DNA of 64,000 nt from Sulfuricella sp. (GCA_023266195.1 JAHFRP010000012.1:1-64000); one strand, 5' to 3'; shown: positions 36,779-47,572, counted from the first letter of the stretch. Numbers and translations: made by a program. Notes: generated from the letters alone by a model not told the origin.

Positions 36779-37693
36779 ATGCTCCACGTTACCCTGCGCC
36801 AACTCAAAGTCTTCGAAGCGGTGGCCCGCCTGCTCAGCTTTTCCCGCGCCGCCGAGGCGCTGCATTTGACCCAGCCCGCTGTTTCCATGCAAATCAAGCA
36901 GCTGGAAGAAAGCGTCGGCCTTCCCCTGTTCGAACAGATCGGCAAGAAAATCTTCCTCACCGATGCCGGCCGCGAGATCTACCATTACAGCCGCAACATC
37001 GCCCAGCAACTGGCCGAGGCAGAAGCGGTGATGGAGGAAATGAAAGGGTTGAAGCGCGGCAAGCTGAATATTTCCGTGGTCAGCACCGCCAACTACTTCG
37101 CGCCGCAGCTATTGGCGCTGTTTTGCCAGCGCAACCAGAACGTCACCCTGAGCCTGAACGTGATCAACCGTGAAGTGCTGCTCAATCGGCTCGCCAACAA
37201 TGAAATGGACCTGGCCGTGATGGGGCTGCCGCCCGATGGCCTCGACATCGACGCCGAACCCTTCATGGAAAACCCGCTGGTGGTGATCGCGCCGCCCAAC
37301 CATCCCCTGGCGCAGGAGCGCAACATCGCGCTGGCCCGCTTGGCGCAGGAAACCTTTATTGTGCGCGAACAGGGCTCCGGCACCCGCAGCGCGATGGAGC
37401 GGTTTTTCGTCCAGCATAACCTGAACCTCTCCACCGGCATGGAAATGAGCACCGACGAAGCGATCAAACAGGCAGTGCAAGCCGGCATGGGCCTGGGCGT
37501 GCTGTCCCTGCTGACCATCGCGCTGGAGCTGGAAACCAGGCGCCTGGTCGTGCTCGACGTCGATTCCTTCCCGATCCGGCGCCACTGGTTCGTGGTGCAC
37601 CGCAAAGGCAAGCGGCTGTCCACCGTGGCGCAGGCGTTCAAGGAATTCTTGCTGAAAGAGGCGGCGCAGGTGATGCAGCCGATCCGGAAATAA
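36779..37693 (+). CDS. cbbR: LysR-family regulator, CbbR-like
   Basis: 304 residues. N-terminal winged HTH: LRQLKVFEAVARLLSFSRAA, EALHLTQPAVSMQIKQLEES, then GLPLFEQIGKKIFLTDAGRE. The C-terminal effector domain has the CbbR-type pattern MDLAVMGLPPDGLDIDAEPF and VREQGSGTRSAMERFF, which in CbbR proteins senses metabolites such as RuBP or PEP. The call is based on sequence flavour and on being between the cbbM and tkt-fba operons. It is divergent from purC, not from cbbM as is more usual. Confidence 0.85.
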   Translation: MLHVTLRQLKVFEAVARLLSFSRAAEALHLTQPAVSMQIKQLEESVGLPLFEQIGKKIFLTDAGREIYHYSRNIAQQLAEAEAVMEEMKGLKRGKLNISVVSTANYFAPQLLALFCQRNQNVTLSLNVINREVLLNRLANNEMDLAVMGLPPDGLDIDAEPFMENPLVVIAPPNHPLAQERNIALARLAQETFIVREQGSGTRSAMERFFVQHNLNLSTGMEMSTDEAIKQAVQAGMGLGVLSLLTIALELETRRLVVLDVDSFPIRRHWFVVHRKGKRLSTVAQAFKEFLLKEAAQVMQPIRK

Positions 37694-37720
37694 AAAAGGC
37701 GGCCGAGGCCGCCTTTTTTA
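37693..37720. terminator. Bidirectional terminator between cbbR and fba
   Basis: AAAAAAGGCGGCCGAGGCCG followed by CCTTTTTT: an eight-pair GC stem with A-run and T-run on the two sides. It serves the converging cbbR and tkt-gap-pgk-pyk-fba transcripts. Confidence 0.92.
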
Positions 37721-37738
37721 TTCCAGCAAACAAACCGC

Positions 37739-38803
37739 TTACTTCACGATCGCTTTCAGTTCGCCCTTGGCGTACATGGTGGCGACGCGGTCCATCATGA
37801 TCGGCTTGATCTTGTCGGCGTTGCCGGCGGAGCCGAAGCTTTCGAAGCGGGCCTTGCAGATGTCCTTCATCGCCTTGGTGGCGGCGGCGTAGAACTTGCG
37901 CGGATCGAAGTCCTTGGTGTTTTCCGCCAGGTAGCGGCGGATCGCGCCGGTGGACGCCATGCGCAGGTCGGTGTCGATGTTCACCTTGCGCACGCCGTGC
38001 TTGATGCCTTCGACGATTTCCTCGACCGGCACGCCGTAGGTCTGCGGCATGGTGCCGCCGAAATCATTGATGATCTTGAGCCATTCCTGCGGCACCGAGG
38101 AAGAGCCGTGCATCACCAGGTGAGTATTGGGGATCTTGGCATGGATTTCCTTGATGCGGGAGATCGCCAACACGTCGCCGGTGGGCGGGCGGGTGAACTT
38201 GTAGGCGCCGTGGCTGGTGCCGATGGCGATGGCCAGGGCGTCCACGCCGGTGGCCTTGACGAATTCGGCGGCTTCCGTCGGGTCGGTCAGCAGCTGATCG
38301 TGGGTCAATACGCCTTCGGCGCCGTGGCCGTCTTCCTTCTCGCCGTGGCCGGATTCGAGCGAGCCCAGGCAGCCCAGCTCGCCTTCGACGGAGACGCCGA
38401 CGGCATGGGACATTTCCACCACTTTACGGGTGACATCGACGTTGTACTCGAAGCTGGACGGGGTTTTGCCGTCTTCTTTCAGGGAGCCGTCCATCATCAC
38501 GCTGGAGAAGCCGGAGCGGATGGCATTGATGCATACCGCCGGCGAAGCGCCGTGGTCCTGGTGCATGACGACGGGAATGTGCGGATAGGCTTCGATGGCG
38601 GCTTCGATCAGGTGGCGCAGGAATGCCTCGCCGGCATATTTGCGCGCGCCGGCAGAGCCTTGCATGATCACCGGGCTGTTGCATTCGTCGGCCGCCTGCA
38701 TGATCGCCTGGATCTGCTCCAGGTTGTTGACGTTGAACGCCGGCAGGCCGTAGCCATTTTCCGCGGCGTGATCGAGAAGTTGACGCATGGATACTAAAGC
38801 CAT
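37739..38803 (-). CDS. fba: Fructose-1,6-bisphosphate aldolase, class II, Calvin type
   Basis: 354 residues. Zinc-dependent aldolase making fructose 1,6-bisphosphate or sedoheptulose 1,7-bisphosphate. Zinc ligands lie in [21 protein letters not shown] and [12 protein letters not shown]; other motifs are [33 protein letters not shown] and [11 protein letters not shown]. The Calvin-cycle subtype is suggested by the length and the neighbours. Last gene of the tkt-gap-pgk-pyk-fba operon, before a strong terminator. Confidence 0.97.
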   Translation of the reverse strand: MALVSMRQLLDHAAENGYGLPAFNVNNLEQIQAIMQAADECNSPVIMQGSAGARKYAGEAFLRHLIEAAIEAYPHIPVVMHQDHGASPAVCINAIRSGFSSVMMDGSLKEDGKTPSSFEYNVDVTRKVVEMSHAVGVSVEGELGCLGSLESGHGEKEDGHGAEGVLTHDQLLTDPTEAAEFVKATGVDALAIAIGTSHGAYKFTRPPTGDVLAISRIKEIHAKIPNTHLVMHGSSSVPQEWLKIINDFGGTMPQTYGVPVEEIVEGIKHGVRKVNIDTDLRMASTGAIRRYLAENTKDFDPRKFYAAATKAMKDICKARFESFGSAGNADKIKPIMMDRVATMYAKGELKAIVK

Positions 38804-38853
38804 AATTCCTCCTGCTGTTGGTTGTTGAATTTGGGTGAGGAGTCCGGTTATCC

Positions 38854-38979
38854 CATGTAGGTTGGGTTAGGCGCGTTTTTTGCGCCGTAACCCAACAAAC
38901 CCGAACTTCCTTCAAAATGTTGGTTTTGACTTTTAGGTTTGTTGGGTTACGCGATAAAGCCGCTAACCCAACCTACATG
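38854..38979. repeat. Two-hairpin repeat between pyk and fba
   Basis: Starts CATGTAGGTTGGGTTAGGCG and ends with its complement ACCCAACCTACATG. The left hairpin closes on TTTTTT, the right on GATAAAG; the spacer is GAACTTCCTTCAAAATGTTG. Nearly the same 126-130 bp unit lies at 45109-45238. Confidence 0.85.
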
Positions 38980-38988
38980 TTTTACTCC

Positions 38989-40431
38989 TCACTGATTAGT
39001 CGTTTTCCGGCTTTCGCCCACCTTGACGATTTTCATGGTATTGGTGCCGCCGGATTTGCCGATCGGCTCGCCGATGGTGAGCACGATCAGGTCGCCGTCC
39101 CGCACCGCACCGCGCCGGCGCAGTTCGTCCTCTGCCTCGTGCAGGACCGTTTCGCGTTCCTGGGTGGCGGGTTTGAAATTGACCGGGTAGACGCCGCGGA
39201 ACAGGGTGAGCTTGCGCCGCGTGGATACGTCGGGAGTCAGCGCGTAGATCGGCACGTCGGGGTTGACTCGCGACATCCACAGGGCGGTCGAGCCGGATTC
39301 GGTCAGTGCCGCGATGGCCTTCACTTTCAGGTGGTAGGCGGTATACATCGTCGCCATGGCGATGGATTCGTCCACCCGATCGAACTGCATGTTCAGGCGC
39401 TGCTTGCTGAACCCGGTTTCGTACTGTTTTTCGGCTTCGATGCAAACCCGGTCCATCGCAGCCACGGCCTCGACCGGATATTGGCCGGCGGCGGTCTCGG
39501 CCGACAGCATTACGGCGTCCGTGCCGTCGATCACCGCGTTGGCTACATCGGACACTTCCGCCCGGGTCGGGATCGGGCTGTTGATCATGGATTCCATCAT
39601 CTGGGTGGCGGTGATGGCGAGCTTGTTCTTTTCCCGCGCCATGCGGATCATGCGCTTCTGCAAAGCCGGAACGGCAGCGTCGCCGACTTCCACGCCGAGG
39701 TCGCCGCGCGCCACCATGATGGCGTCGGACGCATCCAGGATTTCGTCCAGATTGGTGATCGCCTCGGCGCGCTCGATCTTGGCGACCAGCATGCTTTTAC
39801 CGCCCGCCGCCTGCATCAGGCGGCGCGCCAGCAGCATGTCGCCGCCGTCGCGCGGAAACGACACTGCCAGGTAGTCGGCCTTCAGTTCGGACGCGGTCTT
39901 GATGTCTTCCATGTCCTTGTCGGTCAGCGCCGATGCGGACAGGCCGCCGCCCTGCCGGTTGATGCCCTTGTTGTTGGACAAGGCGCCGCCCTGCTTCACC
40001 GTGCACAGAATTTCGTTGCCGCGCACTTCCTCCACCCACATCACGATGCGGCCGTCGTCCAGCAACAGGGTAGTGCCGCGGCTGACGTCGCGCGGCAGTT
40101 CCTTGTAATCCAGCCCGACACGCTCCTGGTTGCCCAGTTCGCAGTCGGCGTCGAGGATGAAGCTGTCGCCGTTGTTCAGGGCGATTTTGCCGTGCTCGAA
40201 CTTGCCGATGCGGATTTTCGGGCCCTGCAGATCCACCAGCACGCCGACGGTCTTGCCGCGCGCACGCGCCAGGGCGCGAACCATCTCCGCGCGCTGGATG
40301 TGGTCTTCCGGCTTGCCGTGGGAGAAATTGAGACGAACCACGTCCACGCCGGCCTGGAACATGGCGTTGAGCACTTCCTGATCGCTGGAAGCCGGGCCGA
40401 GTGTGGCAACAATCTTGGTTTTACGTTGCAT
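38989..40431 (-). CDS. pyk: Pyruvate kinase
   Basis: 480 residues from the ATG at 40431 (MQRKTKIVATLGPASSDQEV). Converts PEP and ADP to pyruvate and ATP. Motifs: VVRLNFSHGKPEDH, GVLVDLQGPKIRIG, the catalytic Lys/metal region VAKIERAEAITNLDEIL, MVARGDLGVEVG, and ATQMMESMINSPIPTRAEVS. In the Calvin operon it lets fixed carbon leave as pyruvate. The gap to pgk carries a palindrome. Confidence 0.97.
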   Translation of the reverse strand: MQRKTKIVATLGPASSDQEVLNAMFQAGVDVVRLNFSHGKPEDHIQRAEMVRALARARGKTVGVLVDLQGPKIRIGKFEHGKIALNNGDSFILDADCELGNQERVGLDYKELPRDVSRGTTLLLDDGRIVMWVEEVRGNEILCTVKQGGALSNNKGINRQGGGLSASALTDKDMEDIKTASELKADYLAVSFPRDGGDMLLARRLMQAAGGKSMLVAKIERAEAITNLDEILDASDAIMVARGDLGVEVGDAAVPALQKRMIRMAREKNKLAITATQMMESMINSPIPTRAEVSDVANAVIDGTDAVMLSAETAAGQYPVEAVAAMDRVCIEAEKQYETGFSKQRLNMQFDRVDESIAMATMYTAYHLKVKAIAALTESGSTALWMSRVNPDVPIYALTPDVSTRRKLTLFRGVYPVNFKPATQERETVLHEAEDELRRRGAVRDGDLIVLTIGEPIGKSGGTNTMKIVKVGESRKTTNQ

Positions 40432-40445
40432 TGATTCTGCGAGGC

Positions 40446-40501
40446 GTGAAGAGTGAGGAGTGAGGAGCAACCCCTCGACCCTCCTCACTCCTCACTCCTA
40501 C
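40446..40501. repeat. Palindrome between pgk and pyk
   Basis: GTGAAGAGTGAGGAGTGAGG (from 40446) pairs with CTCCTCACTCCTCACTCCTA (40481-40500) around a short C-rich loop. A relative with GAGGGGTGA arms lies at 57796-57846. Confidence 0.8.
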
Positions 40502-40505
40502 CTCC

Positions 40506-41690
40506 TTATTGGTTTTGAGCGCGCTGCTCCAGGATTTCCACGGCGGGCAGCTTCTTGCCTTCGAGAAATTCGAGGAAGGCGCCGCCGGCGGTGGAGATGT
40601 AGGAGACCTTGTCGTAAATGTCGTATTTCTGGATTGCCGCGATGGTGTCGCCGCCGCCGGCCAGGGTGAAAGCCTTGGTTTCGGCAATCGCCATGGCGAT
40701 GGTCTTGGTACCTGCGCCGAACTGGTCGAACTCGAACACGCCAACCGGGCCGTTCCACACCACGGTGCCCGCCTTCATGATGATGTCGGCCAGTTCCTGC
40801 GCCGATTTCGGGCCGATGTCGAAAATCATGTCGTCGTCGGCCACGTCGCCGGCATCTTTCAGCACGGCCGGTTCGTTGGCGTCGAATTTCTTGCCGCAGA
40901 CCACGTCCACCGCGACGGGGATGGTGGCGCCGCGGGCGGTCATCTTCTTCATCAGGGCCTGGGCGGTCGGCACCAGGTCGTCTTCGCACAGGGATTTGCC
41001 GACGTTCTTGCCGGTGGCCTTGAGGAAGGTGTTGGCGATGCCGCCGCCGACCACCATCTGGTCGACTTTCTCGGACAGGGATTCGAGCACGGTCAGCTTG
41101 GTGGAAACCTTGGAGCCGCCGACGATGGCGACCATCGGGCGGGCCGGGGCAAGCAGCGCCTTGGTCAGCGCGTCCAGTTCCTCGGTCAGCAGCATGCCGG
41201 CGCAGGCCACCGGCGCGAACTGGGCCACGCCGTAGGTGGAAGCTTCGGCGCGGTGGGCGGTGCCGAAGGCGTCCATCACGAACACGTCGCACAGCGCGGC
41301 ATATTTCCGGGCGGTCTCTTCCACGTTCTTCTTCTCGCCCTTGTTGATGCGGCAGTTCTCCAGCAGCACCACTTCGCCTTCGGCCACGTCGAAGCCGCCA
41401 TCGACCCAATCCTTGACCACGCGCACGGTCTTGCCGAGCTTGGCGGACATCACGTCGGCCACCGGCTGGAGGGAGTTTTCGGCAACCCATTCGCCTTCGG
41501 TCGGGCGGCCCAGGTGGGAGGTCACCATCACTTTGGCGCCGGCCTTCATGGCGTGCACGATGGTGGGCATGGAAGCGGTGATGCGGGCGTCGGAAGTGAC
41601 CTTGCCTTCCTTGACCGGCACGTTGAGGTCGGCGCGAATGAACACGCGCTTGCCCTTGAGATCCAGGTCGGTCATGCGGATTACGGACAT
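40506..41690 (-). CDS. pgk: Phosphoglycerate kinase
   Basis: 394 residues. Converts 3-phosphoglycerate and ATP to 1,3-bisphosphoglycerate in the Calvin direction. Motifs: [71 protein letters not shown], and the nucleotide loop [12 protein letters not shown]. The first few bases upstream provide GGAGAAAAA as the SD. Third gene of the operon. Confidence 0.98.
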   Translation of the reverse strand: MSVIRMTDLDLKGKRVFIRADLNVPVKEGKVTSDARITASMPTIVHAMKAGAKVMVTSHLGRPTEGEWVAENSLQPVADVMSAKLGKTVRVVKDWVDGGFDVAEGEVVLLENCRINKGEKKNVEETARKYAALCDVFVMDAFGTAHRAEASTYGVAQFAPVACAGMLLTEELDALTKALLAPARPMVAIVGGSKVSTKLTVLESLSEKVDQMVVGGGIANTFLKATGKNVGKSLCEDDLVPTAQALMKKMTARGATIPVAVDVVCGKKFDANEPAVLKDAGDVADDDMIFDIGPKSAQELADIIMKAGTVVWNGPVGVFEFDQFGAGTKTIAMAIAETKAFTLAGGGDTIAAIQKYDIYDKVSYISTAGGAFLEFLEGKKLPAVEILEQRAQNQ

Positions 41691-41754
41691 GTTTTTCTCC
41701 TTGATTTTAAGATGTAAGGGATGGGTGGGCCCATGCCTTACAGCTCAACTTAGC

Positions 41755-41861
41755 TAGTAGCTGGTAGCTTGTAGCAAAAGCGGCGTGCTTCGCGCGCCCC
41801 AAAAAGCTACAAGCTGCTGGCTACCAGCTATCAGCTATCAGCTACCAGCTACCAGCTACAG
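41755..41861. repeat. Palindromic TAGCTGGTAGC-type repeat between gap and pgk
   Basis: Left block GTAGCTGGTAGCTTGTAGC; central GCGGCGTGCTTCGCGCGCCC; right block AGCTACAAGCTGCTGGCTAC followed by several further TATCAGC/TACCAGC copies. The arms pair with one another, so the region can form a long hairpin. Related copies lie at 42897-42976 and 46030-46124. Confidence 0.8.
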
Positions 41862-41863
41862 GC

Positions 41864-42862
<999 letters not shown>

Positions 42863-42896
42863 TTACAGTCTCCTTAAAAAGATAAAAAATCTTTGG

Positions 42897-42976
42897 CTTG
42901 TGGCCGGTAGCTGGTGGCTTGCAGCCAAGGCCGCGCTTTGCGCGGCTACTCGCCGCAAGCTACCCGCTACGGGCTG
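42897..42976. repeat. Palindromic repeat between tkt and gap
   Basis: CTTGTGGCCGGTAGCTGGTG and GCTTGCAGCCAAGG on the left pair with GCCGCAAGCTACCCGCTACG on the right, around GCCGCGCTTTGCGCGGC. Same family as 41755-41861. Confidence 0.75.
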
Positions 42977-42979
42977 AAT

Positions 42980-44962
42980 TTACAAAATTCCCTTGGCGGT
43001 ATTGACTACGTTCTCGACGGTAAAGCCGAACAGCTTGAACAGCTCGCCGGCCGGGGCGGACTCGCCGAAGCGGTTCATGCCCACCGTGGCGCCTTCGCCG
43101 ACATACTTGTACCAGCCGTCGGTGACGCCGGCTTCCACGGAAACGCGCTTGACGCCCTTGGGCAGCACGCTGTCCTTGTAAGCCTGGTCCTGCATGTCGA
43201 ACACGTTGGTGGAAGGCATCGACACCACGCGGGTGGCGACACCCTGCTCGTCCAGCACTTTCTTGGCATCCATCGCCAGGGCCACTTCCGAGCCGGTGGC
43301 GATCAGCACCAGCTTGGGGTTGGCCGCATCAGCCAGCACGTAGCCGCCCTTGGCGATGTTGGCGATGGTCGCGGCGTCGCGCTTCTGGAACGCGAGGTTC
43401 TGGCGGCTGAAAATCAGGCTGGAGGGGCCATCGGTGCGCTCCACGGCGGACACCCAGGCTTGCGCCGATTCCACCGTGTCGCACGGACGCCAGACCTGCA
43501 TGTTGGGAATCATGCGCAGGGTGGCGGTCTGCTCGACCGGCTGGTGAGTCGGGCCGTCTTCGCCCAGGCCGATGGAGTCGTGGGTGAACACGTAGATCAC
43601 GCGCTGCTTCATCAGGGCCGACATGCGCAAGGCGTTGCGGGCGTATTCCGAGAACATCAGGAAGGTGCCGCCGAAGGGCAGCAGGCCGCCGTGCAGCGCC
43701 ATGCCGTTCATGATGTGGGACATGCCGAATTCGCGCACGCCATAGCTGATGTAGTTGCCGGTGCTCTTGCCCTTGACGTGGTGGCAGCCGGTCCAGTTGG
43801 TCAGGTTGGAACCGGTCAGGTCGGCGGAGCCGCCGAGGAACTCGGGCAGCGCCGGCGCCAGGCCGTTGATGCAGTTCTGCGACGCCTTGCGGGTGGCGAT
43901 GGTTTCCGCCTTGTCGTTGGTGGCATTGACGAAGGCGGCGGCATGCTCTTTCCAGTTGGCCGGCAATTCGCCCGCCATGCGGCGCTTGAACTCGGCGGCT
44001 TCTTCCGGGAAGGCGGCGGCGTACTCGGCGAACTTGTTGTTCCACAGCGATTCCAGGCCCTGGCCCTTGGTGCGGCAATCCCAGCCGTCGTACACGTCCT
44101 GCGGGATTTCGAAAGGCCCGTGATTCCAGCCCAGGTTGGCGCGGGTAGCGGCCACTTCGGCATCGCCCAGCGCGGCGCCGTGCACGTCGTGGGTGCCTTC
44201 CTTGTTGGGCGAGCCCTTGCCGATCACGGTCCTGCAGCAGATCAGGCTGGGCTTGTCGGTAACCTTTTTGGCGGCTTGCACGGCTGCGTCGATCGCCACC
44301 GGATCATGCCCGTCCACGTTGGGGATGACGTGCCAGCCGTAGGCTTCGAAGCGCTTGGCGGTGTCGTCGGTGTACCAGCCCTCGATGTGGCCGTCGATGG
44401 AAATGCCGTTGTCGTCCCAGAACGCGGTCAGCTTGCCCAGGCCCCAGGTGCCGGCGAGCGCGCAGGCTTCGTGGGAAATGCCTTCCATCATGCAGCCGTC
44501 GCCGAGGAACACATAGGTATTGTGATTGACGATTTCATGGCCGGGCTTGTTGAATTCGGCGGCCAGCAGTTTTTCCGCCATCGCCATGCCGACGGCGTTG
44601 GTGATGCCCTGGCCGAGCGGGCCGGTGGTGGTCTCGACGCCGACGGTGTAGCCGTATTCGGGGTGGCCCGGCGTCTTGGAATGGAGCTGGCGGAACTTCT
44701 TCAGCTCGTCCATCGGCAGGTCGTAGCCGGTCAGGTGCAGCAGGGAATAGATCAGCATCGAGCCGTGGCCGTTGGACTGCACGAAGCGGTCGCGGTCGAA
44801 CCATTCCGGGTTGGCCGGGTTGTGGCGCAAATGATGGTTCCACACCACTTCGGCGATTTCCGCCATGCCCATGGGCGCGCCGGGGTGGCCGGAATTGGCT
44901 TTCTGCACGGCATCCATGGAGAGGACGCGGATTGCGTTCGCGAGGTCTTTACGAGTTGCCAT
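42980..44962 (-). CDS. tkt: Transketolase
   Basis: 660-residue thiamine-diphosphate enzyme that moves two-carbon units between Calvin-cycle sugars. Motifs: [39 protein letters not shown], the ThDP motif [29 protein letters not shown], and [18 protein letters not shown]. First gene of tkt-gap-pgk-pyk-fba; its AT-rich upstream region should hold the operon promoter. Confidence 0.97.
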   Translation of the reverse strand: MATRKDLANAIRVLSMDAVQKANSGHPGAPMGMAEIAEVVWNHHLRHNPANPEWFDRDRFVQSNGHGSMLIYSLLHLTGYDLPMDELKKFRQLHSKTPGHPEYGYTVGVETTTGPLGQGITNAVGMAMAEKLLAAEFNKPGHEIVNHNTYVFLGDGCMMEGISHEACALAGTWGLGKLTAFWDDNGISIDGHIEGWYTDDTAKRFEAYGWHVIPNVDGHDPVAIDAAVQAAKKVTDKPSLICCRTVIGKGSPNKEGTHDVHGAALGDAEVAATRANLGWNHGPFEIPQDVYDGWDCRTKGQGLESLWNNKFAEYAAAFPEEAAEFKRRMAGELPANWKEHAAAFVNATNDKAETIATRKASQNCINGLAPALPEFLGGSADLTGSNLTNWTGCHHVKGKSTGNYISYGVREFGMSHIMNGMALHGGLLPFGGTFLMFSEYARNALRMSALMKQRVIYVFTHDSIGLGEDGPTHQPVEQTATLRMIPNMQVWRPCDTVESAQAWVSAVERTDGPSSLIFSRQNLAFQKRDAATIANIAKGGYVLADAANPKLVLIATGSEVALAMDAKKVLDEQGVATRVVSMPSTNVFDMQDQAYKDSVLPKGVKRVSVEAGVTDGWYKYVGEGATVGMNRFGESAPAGELFKLFGFTVENVVNTAKGIL

Positions 44963-45011
44963 TCTCTGTTTCCTTTTTCTGCTGGGGACTATTCAAACTA
45001 TTGATTATTAC

Positions 45012-45060
45012 CTACTGCATCGATTATGGGCAATAATAGATTTTTATTGTTCCACGAATT
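45012..45060 (-). promoter_or_regulatory. Candidate promoter/operator region of the tkt operon
   Basis: AT-rich segment starting about 50 bases upstream of tkt. It includes an inverted repeat ATTAT-GGGCA-ATAAT (45023-45037) compatible with a LysR-type T-N11-A site, and TTTTTATTG/CAATAATAG pieces. By analogy with cbbM it may be a CbbR target. Based on symmetry and location only. Confidence 0.3.
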
Positions 45061-45108
45061 TTTCTTATAGATAAAAGATATAAGACTTATCGGTTTTCAG
45101 TTACCGGT

Positions 45109-45238
45109 CATGTAGGCTGGGCTAGGCGCGGTTTTTTGCGCCGCAACCCGACAAACCCCATCTTCCTTCAATATGTTTTTGATTTTTAGTCTGTTAGGTT
45201 TGTTGGGTCACGCGATAAAGCCGCTAACCCAACCAACA
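45109..45238. repeat. Two-hairpin repeat upstream of the tkt operon
   Basis: Starts CATGTAGGCTGGGCTAGGCG, spacer CATCTTCCTTCAATATG, second hairpin TTGTTGGGTCACGCGATAAA with CCGCTAACCCAACCAACA. Close relative of 38854-38979. Confidence 0.85.
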
Positions 45239-45243
45239 TTTGA

Positions 45244-46026
45244 CTACCGATTGGTCCTGATCCAGCCTTTCCACTGCGCAAACAAATCCGGATTCAGCGC
45301 CGCGATAACCGAACGCTGCCACAGGTCGCCGGCCTGGAAATCGTCCTCGCTCAAGGTGCACATGAAGCCGCCGGCTTCCGCCAGGATTAGCGAACCGGCG
45401 GCGTAATCCCATAACTTCTGGCCGCCGTGCAGGTAAAGCGCCAGCCGGCCCGCCGCCACGTAGCACCAGTCCAGCGTGCTGGCGCCGAAATTGCGCTGCG
45501 AGGCGAAAGGCGGCGCCGCCACCAGCCGCTGCGCCAGCTTCGGGTCCAGACGCTTGAAATCGATTGCTGCCATCGCGTGGCGCAGCTCGGGCGCGCGCTC
45601 CTTGATCGGCAGCGGCACGCCGTTGAGAAAAGCGCCCTTGCCCCGTTCCGCCCAGAACATCTCATCCGCCACCGGGTCGTAAACCACCCCGAGCACGCTG
45701 CGGCCATGGCGCATCAAGGCCACCGACACGGCAAAGTAGGGCAGGCCGTTGACGAAATTGGAAGTGCCGTCGATCGGGTCGATGCACCACATGCCCTGCT
45801 CGCCTTCCTGCCACAGTGCTTCCTGCCGCTCCGGCGACATTTCCTCGCCCAGCACCGGGCAATCGCAAATTCCGCGCAAAGCCGCAATCAGCGCGGTCTG
45901 GGCGGCGATGTCGGCCTCGGTGAAAACGCTGCCGTCGGTCTTGCGCTGATGCGCGACCTTCAGGTAGCGCGGCATGATTTCCTGGCGCGCGACGGTTTTG
46001 ACGGCTTCGATGACGGATCGGAGCAT
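45244..46026 (-). CDS. Inositol-monophosphatase-family phosphatase
   Basis: 260 residues with the lithium-sensitive phosphatase fold: metal sites in VLGEEMSPE, WCIDPIDGTSNFVNGLPYFA and LWDYAAGSLILAEAGG. Possible substrates include inositol phosphates, 3'-phosphoadenosine 5'-phosphate or sugar bisphosphates; the sequence does not decide. Its position just upstream of the Calvin operon makes a sugar-bisphosphatase role tempting, but this is speculation. It is separated from tkt by the two-hairpin repeat. Confidence 0.85.
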   Translation of the reverse strand: MLRSVIEAVKTVARQEIMPRYLKVAHQRKTDGSVFTEADIAAQTALIAALRGICDCPVLGEEMSPERQEALWQEGEQGMWCIDPIDGTSNFVNGLPYFAVSVALMRHGRSVLGVVYDPVADEMFWAERGKGAFLNGVPLPIKERAPELRHAMAAIDFKRLDPKLAQRLVAAPPFASQRNFGASTLDWCYVAAGRLALYLHGGQKLWDYAAGSLILAEAGGFMCTLSEDDFQAGDLWQRSVIAALNPDLFAQWKGWIRTNR

Positions 46027-46029
46027 GGC

Positions 46030-46124
46030 GTAGCACGTAGCTTGTAGCTCGTAGCAGGTAGCTCAAACAAGGCGCGCGTAGCGCTCACTTATTGGCTATC
46101 AGCTACAAGCTACCCGCTACAAGC
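46030..46124. repeat. TAGCTTGTAGC-type repeat overlapping the 3' end of a gene
   Basis: Left block TAGCACGTAGCTTGTAGCTC, centre AAGGCGCGCGTAGCGCTC, right block CTATCAGCTACAAGCTACCC. The right end runs into the thioredoxin-fold gene: its last residues (ACSG) and its stop codon are repeat sequence. Confidence 0.8.
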
Positions 46125-46676
46125 CTCTCTCCACTTGATCGAGCAGCCCATACTGGGAATCTGCTCAACCGGCCCGTTGCCGGTCAGGGCGACTTCCTTC
46201 ATCGCCTCGAACAGGTCGCGGCGGGCATCGGCGGGTGCGGCTTCCTTGCGCGAAGCATCGAGCCGGCCGCGGTATTGCAGTTCCATTTCGGCGTTGAAGC
46301 CGAAGAAATCGGGCGTGCATACGGCGCCATAGGCTTTGGCCACCTGCTGGCTTTCGTCCCACACATAAGGAAAGGGGAAAGCGAATTCCTGCGCGACCCG
46401 CTTCATATTGTCGAATGAATCTTCCAGGTAATCGGCCGGGTCGTTCGACATGATGGCGATGCTGTTGATACCCAGTTGTTTGAGCTCGGCGCAATCGCGC
46501 ACCAGACGGTCGCGCACCGCTTTCACATAAGGGCAGTGGTTGCAGATGAACATCACCAGGAGCCCCTTCGGCCCGCGTGCGGCCGCCAGGTCGTAGCGCT
46601 TGCCGTCCACGCCGGGCAGGTCGAAATCCGGCGCCTTCCAGCCGAAGTCGCAAACCGGCGTCAATAAACTTACCAT
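46110..46676 (-). CDS. Thioredoxin-fold protein (AhpC/TSA-redoxin family)
   Basis: 188 residues from the ATG at 46676 (MVSLLTPVCDFGWKAPDFDL). Redoxin fold with the motif LVMFICNHCPYVKAVRDRL, where the CXXC is C-N-H-C. Later GAVCTPDFFGFNAEMELQYR is typical of this peroxiredoxin-like group. No signal peptide, so probably a cytosolic thiol oxidoreductase of unknown target. The very end of the protein and its stop codon are provided by an intergenic repeat (46110-46124), suggesting the original C-terminus was replaced. Confidence 0.82.
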   Translation of the reverse strand: MVSLLTPVCDFGWKAPDFDLPGVDGKRYDLAAARGPKGLLVMFICNHCPYVKAVRDRLVRDCAELKQLGINSIAIMSNDPADYLEDSFDNMKRVAQEFAFPFPYVWDESQQVAKAYGAVCTPDFFGFNAEMELQYRGRLDASRKEAAPADARRDLFEAMKEVALTGNGPVEQIPSMGCSIKWREACSG

Positions 46677-46708
46677 AAGTCGGTTCTCCTGCTTTGCCCA
46701 CCCCTTTG

Positions 46709-46766
46709 GTAGGAGCGGCCTCCCGGCCGCGATATCCAATATTCGCGGCCAGGAGGCCGCTCCTAC
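46709..46766. repeat. Palindromic REP-like element
   Basis: GTAGGAGCGGCCTCCCGGCC and the complementary GGCCAGGAGGCCGCTCCTAC around GCGATATCCAATATTCGC. Located between the divergent thioredoxin-fold and rsmE genes. This type of element is common in gamma- and betaproteobacterial genomes. Confidence 0.85.
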
Positions 46767-46840
46767 AGGGTGGCGGTGGTTTTTATGAATACTCAAGCTA
46801 GTTTATCATGAGCACACTTTATATGAAGTTTGGAAAAAAG

Positions 46841-47572
46841 ATGGCCGCAGCCCGTTTTTATTGCCCGGAAATTCCTGCCCAGAGCGGCGCGGCGGAGCTG
46901 CCCGAGCAGGCTGCACACCATGCCGCACGCGTGTTGCGCCTGAAGGAAGGCGACGCCGTCACCGTATTCAACGGCCAAGGCGGCGAAGGCGAGGCGCGCA
47001 TCGCGGCGATCGGCAAACGCGGCGTCGGCATCGAAATCACCGCCTGGCACACGGTCGAGCGCGAATCGCCGCTGCGGGTCGTGCTGGCCCAGGCGATTTC
47101 CGCCGGGGAAAAAATGGATTTCACCCTGCAAAAGGCGGTGGAACTGGGCGTGCAGGCAATTCAGCCGCTGGCGAGCGAACGCAGCGTGGTGAAGCTCTCG
47201 GGCGAACGGGCGGAAAAGCGCGTAGCGCACTGGCAGGGCGTGGCGATCGCCGCCTGCGAACAGAGCGGACGCAACCGCGTGCCGGAGGTGGCGCCGATCC
47301 GTCCGCTGTACGAATGGCTGGGGCAGCAAGACCAAACCGGCCTGCGCCTGATGTTGTCTCCCGTTGCCGATATCGGGCTGCGCGACTTGCCAACGCCCAC
47401 CGGCAGCACGACTTTGCTGATCGGCCCGGAAGGCGGTTTCTCCGAGGCGGAAGGCAAAGCAGCGCAGCGCGCCGGTTACATTCCTGTACGCCTGGGCGCG
47501 CGCGTGTTGCGCACCGAAACGGCTGCGCTGGCGATGCTGGCGGCAATGCAGGCGCTCTGGGGGGATTTTTGA
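46841..47572 (+). CDS. rsmE: 16S rRNA m3U1498 methyltransferase
   Basis: 243 residues from the ATG at 46841, chosen because it has GGAAAAAAG just upstream and opens MAAARFYCPE as in relatives; an ATG at 46808 is in frame but less likely. SPOUT-class enzyme with N-terminal PUA-like domain (HAARVLRLKEGDAVTVFNGQ) and knot region with AISAGEKMDFTLQKAVELGV, EQSGRNRVPEV, LLIGPEGGFSEAE and LGARVLRTETAALAML. Methylates U1498 of 16S rRNA. Confidence 0.95.
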   Translation: MAAARFYCPEIPAQSGAAELPEQAAHHAARVLRLKEGDAVTVFNGQGGEGEARIAAIGKRGVGIEITAWHTVERESPLRVVLAQAISAGEKMDFTLQKAVELGVQAIQPLASERSVVKLSGERAEKRVAHWQGVAIAACEQSGRNRVPEVAPIRPLYEWLGQQDQTGLRLMLSPVADIGLRDLPTPTGSTTLLIGPEGGFSEAEGKAAQRAGYIPVRLGARVLRTETAALAMLAAMQALWGDF

